This document shows positions 9,353 to 17,654 of a stretch of 64,000 nucleotides of DNA, piece by piece (position 1 is the stretch's first letter; each line of letters begins with the position of its first letter). The notes beneath the pieces are model-generated. The model had not been told where the DNA came from. It was given only the letters and a program-made list of their open reading frames with translations, and ran no database searches. A program made the translations under genes and the position numbers. The DNA is from Hymenobacter polaris (GTDB lineage Bacteria; Bacteroidota; Bacteroidia; Cytophagales; Hymenobacteraceae), in the NCBI RefSeq assembly GCF_012927305.1, contig NZ_JABBGH010000001.1, positions 1,984,001 through 2,048,000 of the forward strand. Direction: 5' to 3'.

Positions 9353-9487
9353 GTTATGAATTAAAAATTATGAGTTATGAATGGGGCCGTCAGCGTCGCG
9401 TTTTAGGCGCTCAGAGTAGCAACCAGCCTTTCGTAACTCATAATCAGTCAATTCATAATTTTTAATTCATAATTCATAATTCAAAGA
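9353..9487. repeat. A+T-rich inverted repeat between etfB and etfA
   Basis: The left part repeats TTATGAATTAAAAATTATGAG. The right part carries its inverse (CATAATTTTTAATTCATAA) plus tandem AATTCATAATTCATAATTC. The flanking genes are G+C rich, so the element stands out sharply. It separates two genes that must be made in equal amounts. Confidence 0.75.
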
Positions 9488-9488
9488 G

Positions 9489-10466
9489 ATGTCCGTTTTA
9501 GTAGTAGTTGAGTGCGATAAGGGCGAGGTGAAGAAATCCTCGCTTGAAGTAGCCACCTATGGCGCCCAAGTGGCCGCCCAGCTGGGTACCACCGCCACGG
9601 CCATTGCCGTGGGCGAAGCCACCGAGGCCAACCTGGCTAAGCTCGGCGAGCAGGGCATCACGAAGGTGCTCTACGACAAGGAGCCGCGCCTGAAGGACTT
9701 CGTGAACAATGCCTACACCAAGCTCATTGCCACGGCGGCCCAGCAGGAAGACGCCAAGGTAATCGTGCTGGCCAACAGCAACATCGGCGCGGCCGTGGGC
9801 TCGCGCCTGGCCGTGCGCCTAGGGGCCTCGCTGGCTACCAACGTGGTGGAGCTGCCCCGCACCGACGGCGGCCAGTTTGTGGTGAAGCGCGGCGCCTTCT
9901 CGGGCAAGGCCTTTGCCGACGTGGTGCTGAGCGGCGACAAGAAGATTGTGGCCGTGAAAAAGAACTCCATAGAGGCCCAGCACGCCGCCGGCAAAACCGC
10001 CGAGGTGGCAGCCTTCTCGGCCCAGCTTACCGACGCCGACTTTGCCGACGCGCCCAAGCAGGTGATTATGCAAGACCAGGCCGGCGGCGTGCTGCTGCCC
10101 GAGGCCGAGCGCGTGGTGAGCGGCGGCCGCGGCATGAAGGGCCCCGAAAACTGGGGCCTCATCGAGGACCTAGCCAAGGCCCTAGGGGCCGCCACTGCCT
10201 GCTCGAAGCCGGTGAGCGACGTGGACTGGCGCCCCCACCACGAGCACGTGGGCCAAACCGGCATCACCGTGTCGCCCAACCTGTACATCGCCTGCGGCAT
10301 CTCGGGCGCCATTCAGCACCTGGCGGGCGTCAACTCGTCGAAGGTGATTGTGGTTATCAACAAAGACCCCGAAGCGCCCTTCTTCAAAGCCGCTGACTAC
10401 GGCATCGTGGGCGACGTAATGGATGTGCTGCCCAAGCTGACGGCCGCCGTGAAGGAGCTGGGCTAG
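9489..10466 (+). CDS. etfA: Electron transfer flavoprotein subunit alpha
   Basis: The 325-residue FAD-binding partner of EtfB has an N-terminal domain (MSVLVVVECDKGEVKKSS). Its C-terminal FAD domain contains VSGGRGMKGPENW, then GQTGITVSPNLYIACGISGAIQHLAGV and VINKDPEAPFFKAADYGIVGD. These blocks bind FAD and contact the beta subunit. Length is normal. It is co-oriented with etfB, so the pair should be co-transcribed despite the intervening repeat. Confidence 0.95.
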   Translation: MSVLVVVECDKGEVKKSSLEVATYGAQVAAQLGTTATAIAVGEATEANLAKLGEQGITKVLYDKEPRLKDFVNNAYTKLIATAAQQEDAKVIVLANSNIGAAVGSRLAVRLGASLATNVVELPRTDGGQFVVKRGAFSGKAFADVVLSGDKKIVAVKKNSIEAQHAAGKTAEVAAFSAQLTDADFADAPKQVIMQDQAGGVLLPEAERVVSGGRGMKGPENWGLIEDLAKALGAATACSKPVSDVDWRPHHEHVGQTGITVSPNLYIACGISGAIQHLAGVNSSKVIVVINKDPEAPFFKAADYGIVGDVMDVLPKLTAAVKELG

Positions 10467-10484
10467 GTTGACGGCCTAGGCTAA

Positions 10485-10576
10485 CAGAACGTCATGCTGA
10501 GCTTGCCGAAGTATCTCTACTGCATAATCATAATGGCGTGGTAGAGATGCTCCGGCAAGCTCAGCATGACGTTCTG
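10485..10576. repeat. Palindromic repeat, copy 2, after etfA
   Basis: Arms of 36 bp (10485-10520 and 10541-10576) with two mismatches flank a 20-bp loop. The core GTCATGCTGAGCTTGCCGAAG is shared with the other copies. The outer bases are CAGAAC/GTTCTG here, instead of the GGCGG start seen elsewhere, yet they pair. Confidence 0.88.
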
Positions 10577-10731
10577 GATTTTAAGGCCTTACTCCAGGCA
10601 ACCCTACGTTCATCTTTTTTGCTTTTCGGCCCCTAGGCGAATTTTTCCCTGCCTGTTCCGGCCTTTGTCGCTTAATTTGTCGTAAAGAAAGTTTCCTACC
10701 GTTTCCCCGGACTTCTGCGTCCCCGCGACCC

Positions 10732-11364
10732 TTGAAAAAAATACCGCTCGAAATTCTGGGCTTGTCGTCTTCCCAGTCGCAATCTGGCTCGTTTGCCCTT
10801 ATTCTGGGCGAGAAGCACGGCAACCGTCGTCTGCCGATTATCATCGGTATGTTTGAGGCTCAGAGCATTGCGATTCAGATTGAGAAAATCAGTCCCAATC
10901 GGCCCCTCACCCACGACCTGTTCAAGGCCTTTGCCGAGCACGTGCACGTGGCCATTCTCGAAGTCATTATCTCCGACCTCAAAGAAGGCGTCTTTTACTC
11001 GCGCATCGTGTGCTCCGACGGGGCCACCACCTTCGAAATCGACGCCCGCCCCTCCGACGCCATTGCCATTGGCCTGCGCTTCGGCGTGCCCATCTTCACT
11101 GTCGAGAGCGTGCTGAGCGAAGCCGGCATCATTCTCTCGGACCTCGACGAGAACAGCGAGGAGGAAGAAGATGAGGACGACCGCGACGACGAAGACGAGG
11201 ACGAAAACCAGGCGGCGCCCGCGGCCAAGGCCGCCGAAACCCGCGAGCCCAGCGGCCAGGTGTCGCTCGATGAGCTAACCAAAATGCTGGCGCAAGCGCT
11301 CGAAAAAGAAGACTACGAGAAAGCCGCCAAAATTCGCGACGAGCTAAACAAGCGCAACGGGTAA
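10732..11364 (+). CDS. Bifunctional nuclease (DUF151) with C-terminal UVR motif
   Basis: The 210-residue protein begins at a TTG at 10732; MKKIPLEILGLSSSQSQSGSFALIL is the normal DUF151 N-terminus and no ATG lies nearby. Residues 1-140 form the bifunctional nuclease domain, including LPIIIGMFEAQSIAIQIE, HDLFKAF and DARPSDAIAIGLRFGVPIF. An unusually acidic linker of about 30 residues (runs of E and D) follows. The last 40 residues (LDELTKMLAQALEKEDYEKAAKIRDEL) form a UvrB/UvrC motif that mediates protein contacts in excision repair and Clp regulators. A role in nucleic-acid metabolism is inferred. The order etfBA then DUF151 is one I recognise from related bacteria. Confidence 0.85.
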   Translation: MKKIPLEILGLSSSQSQSGSFALILGEKHGNRRLPIIIGMFEAQSIAIQIEKISPNRPLTHDLFKAFAEHVHVAILEVIISDLKEGVFYSRIVCSDGATTFEIDARPSDAIAIGLRFGVPIFTVESVLSEAGIILSDLDENSEEEEDEDDRDDEDEDENQAAPAAKAAETREPSGQVSLDELTKMLAQALEKEDYEKAAKIRDELNKRNG

Positions 11365-11390
11365 GCCCCTAGCCCCCTTTAGCAAGTCCC

Positions 11391-11436
11391 AACGTCCCGG
11401 CCGGTTTTCTACCCGACCGGGACGTTGCGCTTTCTA
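11391..11436 (+). terminator. Terminator-like hairpin after the DUF151 gene
   Basis: AACGTCCCGG at 11391-11400 pairs perfectly with CCGGGACGTT at 11417-11426, followed by GCGCTTTCT. The T-tract is modest. Confidence 0.6.
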
Positions 11437-11467
11437 CCTTTGCCTGAATAAGTTGATTTATCCCGAA

Positions 11468-11574
11468 AGGCGGTCATGCTGAGCTTGCCGAAGCATCTCT
11501 ACCACGTAAGTAATCTCAACGCCTAAGATTAGTAACGCGGTAGAGATGCTTCGGCAAGCTCAGCATGACCGCCT
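11468..11574. repeat. Palindromic repeat, copy 3
   Basis: Perfect 35-bp arms at 11468-11502 and 11540-11574, with a 37-bp loop. The core is AGGCGGTCATGCTGAGCTTG, then CCGAAGCATCTCTAC. It ends 17 bp before the aminotransferase start codon, so it may be carried in that gene's leader. Confidence 0.9.
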
Positions 11575-11591
11575 CTAGCGAATAAAAGTAT

Positions 11592-12833
11592 ATGCCGTTA
11601 CCTATCTCCGAGCGCGGGCGCCAGATGCCCGCTTCGCCGTTTCGCAAGTTGGCGCCCTTTGCCGAGCAAGCCAAGCGGCAGGGCAAAAAAGTGTATCACC
11701 TCAATATTGGGCAGCCCGACATTGCCACCCCGCCCAGCTTGTTTGAGGCCGTGCGCCAGGCCGATATTCCGGTGCTGGCCTATAGCCACGGCGCGGGCAC
11801 CGATAGCTACCGCCAGAAGCTGGCCGCCTACTACCACCGGGCCGGCATCGAGGTGAGCACCGAGGAGATACTGGTAACCACGGCCGGCAGCGAGGCTATC
11901 CTGTTTGCCCTACTCACCTGCCTCAATCCCGGCGACGAGTTGCTAGTGCCCGAGCCATTCTACGGCACCTACACGGCTTTCGCCATTGCGGCCGGCGTTA
12001 GCATCGTAACCGTCACGGCCACCATCGACACCGGCTTTGCGCTGCCGCCGCTCGCTGATTTTGAGGCCGTTATCACGCCGCGCACTCGCGCCATTCTGCT
12101 CTGCAACCCCAGCAATCCCACCGGCCACGTGTACACCCGCGCCGAGCTGGAAGGGCTGCTGGGCATCTGCCAGCGCCACGGGCTATACTTGCTGTCCGAC
12201 GAGGCCTACCGCGAATACTGCTACGACGGGGCCAAGGCCACCAGCGCCCTCAACCTGCCCGGCGGCGACGAATACGTGGTGGTGCTGGACACGATTTCGA
12301 AGCGCTACAGCGCCTGCGGGGCCCGCGTGGGCTCGCTCGTGACGCGCAATAAAACCGTGTGGCAGGCCGCCTTCCACTTCGCGCAGATGCGCATCAGCCC
12401 GCCCGGCCTGGGCATGCTGCTGGGCGAGGCCGCCGTGGAGCTGCCCGAAAGCTACTTCGACGAGAACCGGGCCGAGTACCAGGCCCGCCGCGACCTGACC
12501 GTGCGCCGCCTGCGGGCCATGCTCGGCGTGCGCTGCCTGGTGCCGGGCGGCGCCTTCTACGTGATGCCCCACTTGCCCGTGGACGATGCCGAGCGCTTCG
12601 GCGAGTGGCTGCTGCGCGAGTTCAGCTACGACAACCAGACGCTGATGCTGTCGCCGGCCGCCGGCTTTTACCAAACGCCGGGCCTCGGGCGCCAGCAAGT
12701 GCGCCTGGCTTACGTGCTGAACCTGAAGGACCTGGATGCCGCTATGACCGTACTCGAGCAAGCCCTGCTGGCCTACCCCGGCCGCGTCGAGGAGCCCGTA
12801 GCCGCCGAAGCGGCCGAGCTGGCAGGGGCCTGA
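11592..12833 (+). CDS. Pyridoxal-phosphate aminotransferase, class I/II
   Basis: The 413-residue fold-type I aminotransferase resembles the aspartate aminotransferase subgroup. Signatures are VYHLNIGQPDIATP at the N-terminus, TTAGSEAIL (cofactor phosphate region), CNPSNPTGHVYT (the Asn-Pro substrate loop) and DEAYREYCYDG with the PLP-binding Asp/Tyr. SKRYSACGARVG contains the Lys that forms the Schiff base. A C-terminal LSPAAGFYQTPGLGRQQVRLAYVL block carries the Arg that binds the substrate carboxylate. The exact amino acid cannot be told from sequence. Terminator-like hairpins follow. Confidence 0.88.
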   Translation: MPLPISERGRQMPASPFRKLAPFAEQAKRQGKKVYHLNIGQPDIATPPSLFEAVRQADIPVLAYSHGAGTDSYRQKLAAYYHRAGIEVSTEEILVTTAGSEAILFALLTCLNPGDELLVPEPFYGTYTAFAIAAGVSIVTVTATIDTGFALPPLADFEAVITPRTRAILLCNPSNPTGHVYTRAELEGLLGICQRHGLYLLSDEAYREYCYDGAKATSALNLPGGDEYVVVLDTISKRYSACGARVGSLVTRNKTVWQAAFHFAQMRISPPGLGMLLGEAAVELPESYFDENRAEYQARRDLTVRRLRAMLGVRCLVPGGAFYVMPHLPVDDAERFGEWLLREFSYDNQTLMLSPAAGFYQTPGLGRQQVRLAYVLNLKDLDAAMTVLEQALLAYPGRVEEPVAAEAAELAGA

Positions 12834-12839
12834 GCGGCG

Positions 12840-12890
12840 CGGGCCGCTAGCCAGTCCTTGCCTCGCTAGGCGCGGCCCGTATTTTTTCTT
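12840..12890 (+). terminator. Terminator of the aminotransferase gene
   Basis: CGGGCCGC at 12840-12847 pairs with GCGGCCCG at 12872-12879, followed by TATTTTTTC. Confidence 0.7.
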
Positions 12891-12923
12891 AAGCTTTGCT
12901 TAAGCCAGCAACCCTAGGGGTCC

Positions 12924-12969
12924 AACGTCCGTCATGCAGAGCCCGGCTTTGCATGACGGACGTTTTTTT
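12924..12969 (+). terminator. Strong hairpin before the cytochrome gene, related to the palindromic repeats
   Basis: AACGTCCGTCATGC pairs with GCATGACGGACGTT around a short loop and runs into seven Ts. The GTCATGC half-site is the same as in the long palindromes, so it may be a reduced family member. It ends a few bases before the next start codon at 12975. Confidence 0.7.
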
Positions 12970-12974
12970 AACCT

Positions 12975-13649
12975 ATGGAAACCACTACCTTACCGCCCGT
13001 TGCAGCTACCCACGACTACTCGCTGGCCATGCGCATCTGGCACTGGGCCAACGCGGCGCTCATCAGCGGGCAGCTCCTCACCATTCTCTTCCTGAAAGTG
13101 ATTGTGGACACCAAGTCGGCGGGACCTGAGTTTCAAAAGGCCCTAGGGCCGAGCGTGGTGCTGAGCCAGCCGCAGAGCCGGGCGCTGGGCCACGTCATCA
13201 GCGAGCGCATCTGGAGCTGGCACATTGGCATCGGGCTGACGCTGGCGGGCTTTTGGCTATTCTGGACGGTGATGCAGGCCCTCGACCCGGCTGGGCGGCG
13301 CTTTGGGGCGCGGCTGCGGGCGGCGCTGCAGCGCTACCGCCTGGCCCCGCCCGCCGAGCACGCCGACGCCCGCCACGCACTGCTGGCCAAGCTCACCTAC
13401 GCGGCGTTTTATTTATTTGTCACCATCATGGTCGTCACGGGCCTAGGCCTCACCTGGGCCGACGACGTGCCCTGGCTGCACGGCATTGAGCACACCGTGA
13501 AGGAAGTGCACAATTTCACCATGTACCTGATTATCGCCTACATCGTGGCGCACGTGGTGGGCGTAGTGTGGGCCGACAACCGCGACGACCACGGGCTGGT
13601 GTCGCGCATGATAAGCGGCGAGGACCCGCGCAAGCCCGACGAAGTATAG
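12975..13649 (+). CDS. Cytochrome b561-type membrane protein (cytochrome b/b6 domain)
   Basis: The 224-residue inner-membrane protein has four or five hydrophobic segments. Candidate haem ligands are in MRIWHWANAALI, WSWHIGIGLTLAG and VHNFTMYLIIAYIVAHVVG. This spacing fits the prokaryotic cytochrome b561/Ni-Fe hydrogenase b-type family, which moves electrons between quinones and a periplasmic or membrane partner. A basic loop (RFGARLRAALQRYRL) lies in the middle. No hydrogenase or dehydrogenase gene is beside it, so the partner is unknown. The TetR gene downstream may regulate it or itself. Confidence 0.78.
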   Translation: METTTLPPVAATHDYSLAMRIWHWANAALISGQLLTILFLKVIVDTKSAGPEFQKALGPSVVLSQPQSRALGHVISERIWSWHIGIGLTLAGFWLFWTVMQALDPAGRRFGARLRAALQRYRLAPPAEHADARHALLAKLTYAAFYLFVTIMVVTGLGLTWADDVPWLHGIEHTVKEVHNFTMYLIIAYIVAHVVGVVWADNRDDHGLVSRMISGEDPRKPDEV

Positions 13650-13691
13650 CAAATACCGCCGCCGCAATGCGGTAGCACGGCCGGTTGGGGA

Positions 13692-13699
13692 TATTTTTG
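13692..13699 (+). promoter_or_regulatory. -7 box of the TetR gene
   Basis: TATTTTTG matches TAnnTTTG and lies 27 bp before the ATG at 13727. No good -33 TTG is visible at the usual distance, so this is a half-match. Confidence 0.4.
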
Positions 13700-13726
13700 T
13701 GGCTTCTGCCCTGCCCCTCCCCACCC

Positions 13727-14323
13727 ATGGTCAAACCCAAGAAATCGGGTAAGCGCGAGCTTATCCTGGCCGAAGCTGCCAAGCTCTTCAAGGACCGAGG
13801 CTACAGCGGCACGTCCATGCGCGACCTGGCCGGGCAGGTGGGCATGGAAGCCGCCAGCATGTACAACCACATCAAGTCGAAAGACGAGTTGCTGGACACC
13901 ATCTGCTTCCGCATCTCGGACACCTACATCTCGCAGCTCGCCGAGATTGAGGCCACGCCCAGTGGCTACGCCGACAAGCTGCGGGCCCTGGTGCGCCTGC
14001 ACATCCGGCTGATGGTGGAAGACGGTGCGGCCGTGTCGGTGGCCAACCACGACTGGAAGTACCTGCCCGAGCCGCGCCTGGGCGAGTTTAAGCAAGCCCG
14101 CAAAGCCTACGAGCGCGGCTTCGCGGCCCTCATCGAGGCGGGCATTGCGGCCGGCGAGCTGCGACCCGTCAACGTATCGGTGGCGCTGTTCACGATGCTT
14201 TCGGCGGTGCGCTGGGTGGAGCTGTGGTACCGGCCGGGGCGCGGCATCTCGGCCGAGGAGCTAGAAAGCAACATCATCACGGTGCTACTGGGCGGGCTGG
14301 AGCAGCCTATGCCGCAGCCCTAG
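13727..14323 (+). CDS. TetR/AcrR family transcriptional regulator
   Basis: The 198-residue regulator starts MVKPKKSGKRELILAEAAKLF. The TetR helix-turn-helix is at residues 10-55 (FKDRGYSGTSMRDLAGQVGMEAASMYNHIKSKDELL). The all-helical ligand-binding domain that follows ends with a segment that aligns with TetR_C domains. The start at 13727 gives the short basic leader typical of the family. The ligand is not predictable. The nearest candidate target is the cytochrome b561-like gene just upstream on the same strand. A strong terminator follows. Confidence 0.88.
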   Translation: MVKPKKSGKRELILAEAAKLFKDRGYSGTSMRDLAGQVGMEAASMYNHIKSKDELLDTICFRISDTYISQLAEIEATPSGYADKLRALVRLHIRLMVEDGAAVSVANHDWKYLPEPRLGEFKQARKAYERGFAALIEAGIAAGELRPVNVSVALFTMLSAVRWVELWYRPGRGISAEELESNIITVLLGGLEQPMPQP

Positions 14324-14633
14324 GCCCTGCCCCACGCAAAAGGCCTGCTACCCGATTGGGGTGGCAGGCCTTTTCTATGTTGTCGAGCAGCCCTGCGGGA
14401 ACTACTGCGGAAAGATTGCGCTCATCGGCCTCAGCAGCGGCCGGCCAACGAGGCGATAGAGCTGAGTTTGAGTCATAGCAACAGAAAGGCAGCGGGTGGG
14501 GCCAGGCCCCAGGGAAGGGAGTAGAACTAGGATAATAGCATCGCAAAGTACGTAGCACCGCACTCGCTTTGGTTGTAGAAAAACACGTGATTTTCAGAAA
14601 ACAAGTATTTTTACGCGGGTATTTCTACCTACT
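14324..14633. other. Intergenic region between tetR and the response regulator
   Basis: Apart from the terminator near 14338 I see nothing coding. The part from about 14500 to 14630 is A+T richer than the genes around it. The genes on both sides converge here. Confidence 0.5.
14338..14378. terminator. Bidirectional terminator after tetR
   Basis: AAAAGGCCTGC and GCAGGCCTTTT form a perfect 11-bp stem with A and T tracts on opposite sides, suitable for both convergent transcripts. Confidence 0.85.
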
Positions 14634-15320
14634 TTAGGCGTCGAGTAGGCCGTGGCGCACGGCGTACACGACCAGGCCCGCCGAGTTGGGAGCACTGGTT
14701 TTTTCGAGCAGCTTCTGGCGGTGCCCTTCCACGGTGCGCCGGCTGATGAAGAGCAGGTCGGCCATTTCGGCGGCCGTGCGGCCCTCGCAAATGAGGCGCA
14801 GCACTTCGTGCTCGCGGGGCGTGAGCTGCACGATGCTGGGCTGCTGGGCCGGGCTGCTGGCGCGCGCCGGCTGCTGCACGCCCCGCACCAGAGCCCGCGA
14901 AATAGCCGGCGTGAAGTGGTGGCCCGTCAGCAGCACGTCTTCAATGGCCTGGCGCAGCTGCTGCTGGTCGGCATCCTTGGGCAGGTAGCTGCGCACCCCT
15001 AAGCTCATCATTTGGGTGATGAACGTATCGGCCGAAAACATCGACAGCACAATGATTTTCAAGCCGGGAAATTCGCTTAGCAGCAGCTTGGCCACCTCCG
15101 GGCCGTCGGAGCCGGGCATCTGCAGGTCGAGAAGCAGCAAATCGGGCTGGCGCTGCCGGAAGTGGGCGAGCAGCTCGGGCAGCTCGCCGGCTTCCACCAC
15201 ACTCTCGATGTAGGGCAGCTCTTGCAGAATGTAGCGCATACCCTGCCGAAACAGCTGGTGGTCGTCGAGCAGGGCAACTTGGATGGTAGACGGGGGGGCT
15301 AGGGTGGTTTGCGGTATCAT
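14634..15320 (-). CDS. NarL/FixJ-type response regulator
   Basis: The 228-residue protein has a receiver domain at about residues 10-130 (VALLDDHQLFRQGMRYIL; phosphoacceptor Asp in LLLLDLQMPGSDG; Lys in YLPKDA). A LuxR-type helix-turn-helix follows at about 160-225 (LTPREHEVLRLICEGRTAAEMADLLF). The ATG at 15320 gives MIPQTTLAPPSTIQVALLDD; the longer frame would add an unlikely hydrophobic leader. It lies 59 bp downstream of the histidine kinase in the same operon, so that kinase is the expected phosphate donor. Confidence 0.9.
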   Translation of the reverse strand: MIPQTTLAPPSTIQVALLDDHQLFRQGMRYILQELPYIESVVEAGELPELLAHFRQRQPDLLLLDLQMPGSDGPEVAKLLLSEFPGLKIIVLSMFSADTFITQMMSLGVRSYLPKDADQQQLRQAIEDVLLTGHHFTPAISRALVRGVQQPARASSPAQQPSIVQLTPREHEVLRLICEGRTAAEMADLLFISRRTVEGHRQKLLEKTSAPNSAGLVVYAVRHGLLDA

Positions 15321-15379
15321 AGCTAGGTAGGAGAGAATGAAGAAAGCGTGTGCGCAAAGTAATACACCCGACTGCTTTA

Positions 15380-16210
15380 TCAACCCTTGGGCTCGCCAGT
15401 GGCCGGATGGTCTAGCTCAATGCGGGTGTGGGTGCCCTGGCCAGGGGCGGTCCGGCGGTGCAGGCGCGCCCGCAGCAGCTGCACCCGCACGTCGATGCTG
15501 CGCAGGCCGGCGCCCGCAGCCACGTCGGGGGTGCCCGCGGCGGCGGGCGGCGTGGGCTCGAAGCCGCAGCCATCGTCCTCTACCACCAGCGCTAACTGGG
15601 CGCCGCGCTGCTCCAGCACCACTTGCAGCTGGGTGGCGCCCTGGGCGTGCTTTAGGGCATTGTGCAGCAGCTCTTGGCAAATGCGGTAGAGGGCCAGCTC
15701 CTGGGCCAGGGCCAGCGGCTGCGGGTAATGCAGGGCGAGCGACACGGCCACGCCGCCGGCTTCGTTGCTCATGTCCACCAGGTGCTGCAGGGCCTCGGCC
15801 AGGCCAAAGCGGGCCAGCACCACCGGGTATAGGTTGTGCGACACGCTACGCACGTCATGCACGGCCCCGGCCATAATTTCCTGCACCAGGGCTAGCAGCC
15901 CGTCGGGATTGGTGGCTGCCGCGCCGGCCCCTAGGCGGTTTAGCAGCAGCTTGGCCGTGGCGATGGTCGAGCCGATGCCGTCGTGCAGGTCGCGCCCGAT
16001 GCGCTCGCGCTCGCGCTCCTGGGCCTCAATAACGGCCGCTAGCAGCTGGCGTTGGTAGGTGGCTTCGGCCGCCAGCTGGCGCTGCTGCTGGGCTAGTAGC
16101 CGCCGCTGGTACACCACCACGAACGCCACCAGCAGCCCCGCCGCCAGCAGCATAAACGCGATGCCAGTCAGCAGTAGCTTGCCAAAGGTTACTTCCGAGG
16201 GCGCATCCAT
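15380..16210 (-). CDS. HisKA_3-type sensor histidine kinase
   Basis: The 276-residue kinase has one transmembrane segment at residues 9-33 and no extracellular domain. A short coiled coil leads to the dimerisation/phosphotransfer helix RERERIGRDLHDGIGSTIATAK, with the phosphorylated His in DLHDG. The HATPase domain contains ELLHNALKHAQGATQL, VVEDDGCGF and GAGLRSIDVRVQLL. Its start overlaps the end of the upstream membrane-protein gene by 22 bp, which indicates translational coupling. Because it lacks an input domain, that membrane protein is a good candidate for the sensor part. Confidence 0.9.
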   Translation of the reverse strand: MDAPSEVTFGKLLLTGIAFMLLAAGLLVAFVVVYQRRLLAQQQRQLAAEATYQRQLLAAVIEAQERERERIGRDLHDGIGSTIATAKLLLNRLGAGAAATNPDGLLALVQEIMAGAVHDVRSVSHNLYPVVLARFGLAEALQHLVDMSNEAGGVAVSLALHYPQPLALAQELALYRICQELLHNALKHAQGATQLQVVLEQRGAQLALVVEDDGCGFEPTPPAAAGTPDVAAGAGLRSIDVRVQLLRARLHRRTAPGQGTHTRIELDHPATGEPKG

Positions 16211-16845
16211 AAAGCCACGGCGTAGCTGGAGTTGAGCACCATAATCAGCAGCTTATGCACGCCCCACACCGCTTGGTTGAACTGCCGCGAGTAGTGCAGC
16301 AAAAGGTAATCGCTAAACAGGACAATCTGAATTTTGCCCAGGCAGTAAATAAAGAGGCCCGCCGACACCCAGAACAAGGGCTCGCGCTCGAGGCGGCGCA
16401 CCGTAAGCTGGCTGAGCAGCTGGCGGAAGTAAAGCACCACCAGCGCCAGCAGCAGGCAATTTTCGGTTATCTGCAAGTCGGCCCGAAACTTGACGGCCAC
16501 TGGCGCGTCCAGCATACTCAGCAGGGCATAGGACGCAAACAAGGCCAGGCCAATGGGCAGCCAGCGGTTGAGCGCGGCCGAGCGCAGCGCCGCCTGGTAC
16601 ATCAGGGCCAGCAGGGTCAGCTCGCCCACCACATCGAGCGGAATGAGCAGCAGATTGGGCAGGTGCTGAAGCCGGAGCGCCGCCGCCGCCAGCTCGATGG
16701 TGAGCGACCAGGCCACCGCGCCCACCAGGTAGCGCAGCGCCAGCGGCAAGCGGTAGAAGCGCAGCAGCCCGCCCACCAGCGCCACTAGCAGCGGCAGCAG
16801 GTGCAGCCAGGGAGTGGCCTGCTGAAGTTGTAAAAAGAATTCCAT
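16189..16845 (-). CDS. Multi-pass membrane protein, candidate sensor for the adjacent kinase
   Basis: I do not recognise a named family. The 218-residue product has about seven hydrophobic segments (around residues 13-30, 38-58, 65-84, 96-112, 126-143, 157-176, 190-212). It ends NSSYAVALWMRPRK. The gene overlaps the histidine kinase gene by 22 bp and is first in a three-gene operon with the kinase and regulator. The arrangement and topology resemble 7TM-type input modules, so a role in sensing a membrane or small-molecule signal is inferred. No enzyme motif is visible. Confidence 0.7.
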   Translation of the reverse strand: MEFFLQLQQATPWLHLLPLLVALVGGLLRFYRLPLALRYLVGAVAWSLTIELAAAALRLQHLPNLLLIPLDVVGELTLLALMYQAALRSAALNRWLPIGLALFASYALLSMLDAPVAVKFRADLQITENCLLLALVVLYFRQLLSQLTVRRLEREPLFWVSAGLFIYCLGKIQIVLFSDYLLLHYSRQFNQAVWGVHKLLIMVLNSSYAVALWMRPRK

Positions 16846-16904
16846 GCCCTTCTACGTAAGCGCGTTAAGTAAAACGTGCGGGCCCCCGCCGGCAGCGGGC
16901 GGCC

Positions 16905-17654
16905 CTAGCAGTCGGGGGGGCAGGGATGGCCCATGTTGTAGCCCGGGTCGTCGCCATCGCCGCCGGGGCGGCCCTTATCGGCGCCGCGCAGCTGCAGCAA
17001 TAGCCCAAACAGGCGCCCTAGGCTGTCGCCGGCCACGGGGTCGGGGCGGTAGTACTCGTGCAGGCCGAAGTGCAGCACCAGGCCGCCCGCCTCCGGATTT
17101 TGCACGCCGGCCAAGACCGCCACAAAGTCGCTAAGCTCGAAGCTGTAGCCGCGCAGGTAGCCGTAGGCACTCGCAAACAGGGCCGGCTCGATGCGGGGCG
17201 CCTGGCGCCAGTGCCGCGCCCACTCGCGCCCCAGCACGGCCGGCAAGGCCCCTAGGGCCAGGGTGGCGGCCTCGTCGGGGCCAAGGGCTAGCTCAGCTTC
17301 CTCGGCGGGCAGCTCGTAGGGTTCGGCCAGGTAGTACGACGACACGCGGGCCCCGAGCGCATTGCTGGCCGAAAGCACCAGCGTGAAGCGCGGCAACCCA
17401 TCGGGCGCGGGCGTCGGCACCAGCACAAAGCTGGCTTTGATGTGCGCGGCCCCCACCACCGAAACCAGTTGAATGATGTGCCGCAGTCGGAAGTGGCAGG
17501 CGCGCAGCCGCCGGGGCTGGCCGTCTGGCCCCGCGGTTTCGAAGCTGCGCTGCAGCACCGCCGGGTCGGCGCTTTCCACGGCTTCGAGCCAGCGGGCGGC
17601 GTATTGAACAAACAGCTCCTGGCCGAGAATACCCGGAATAGTATCGTTGCGCAT
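16905..17654 (-). CDS. Hypothetical protein, unknown family
   Basis: The 249-residue product has no signal peptide and no membrane segment. It reads as a soluble alpha/beta protein: RLRACHFRLRHIIQLVSVVG, FVLVPTPAPDGLPRFTLVLSASN, YLRGYSFELSDFVAVLAGV and VLHFGLHEYYRPD. The C-terminus is Gly/Asp-rich and ends GYNMGHPCPPDC, with two Cys and a His that could bind a metal. Codon use matches its neighbours, so it is probably a real gene. I cannot assign a function. Confidence 0.6.
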   Translation of the reverse strand: MRNDTIPGILGQELFVQYAARWLEAVESADPAVLQRSFETAGPDGQPRRLRACHFRLRHIIQLVSVVGAAHIKASFVLVPTPAPDGLPRFTLVLSASNALGARVSSYYLAEPYELPAEEAELALGPDEAATLALGALPAVLGREWARHWRQAPRIEPALFASAYGYLRGYSFELSDFVAVLAGVQNPEAGGLVLHFGLHEYYRPDPVAGDSLGRLFGLLLQLRGADKGRPGGDGDDPGYNMGHPCPPDC

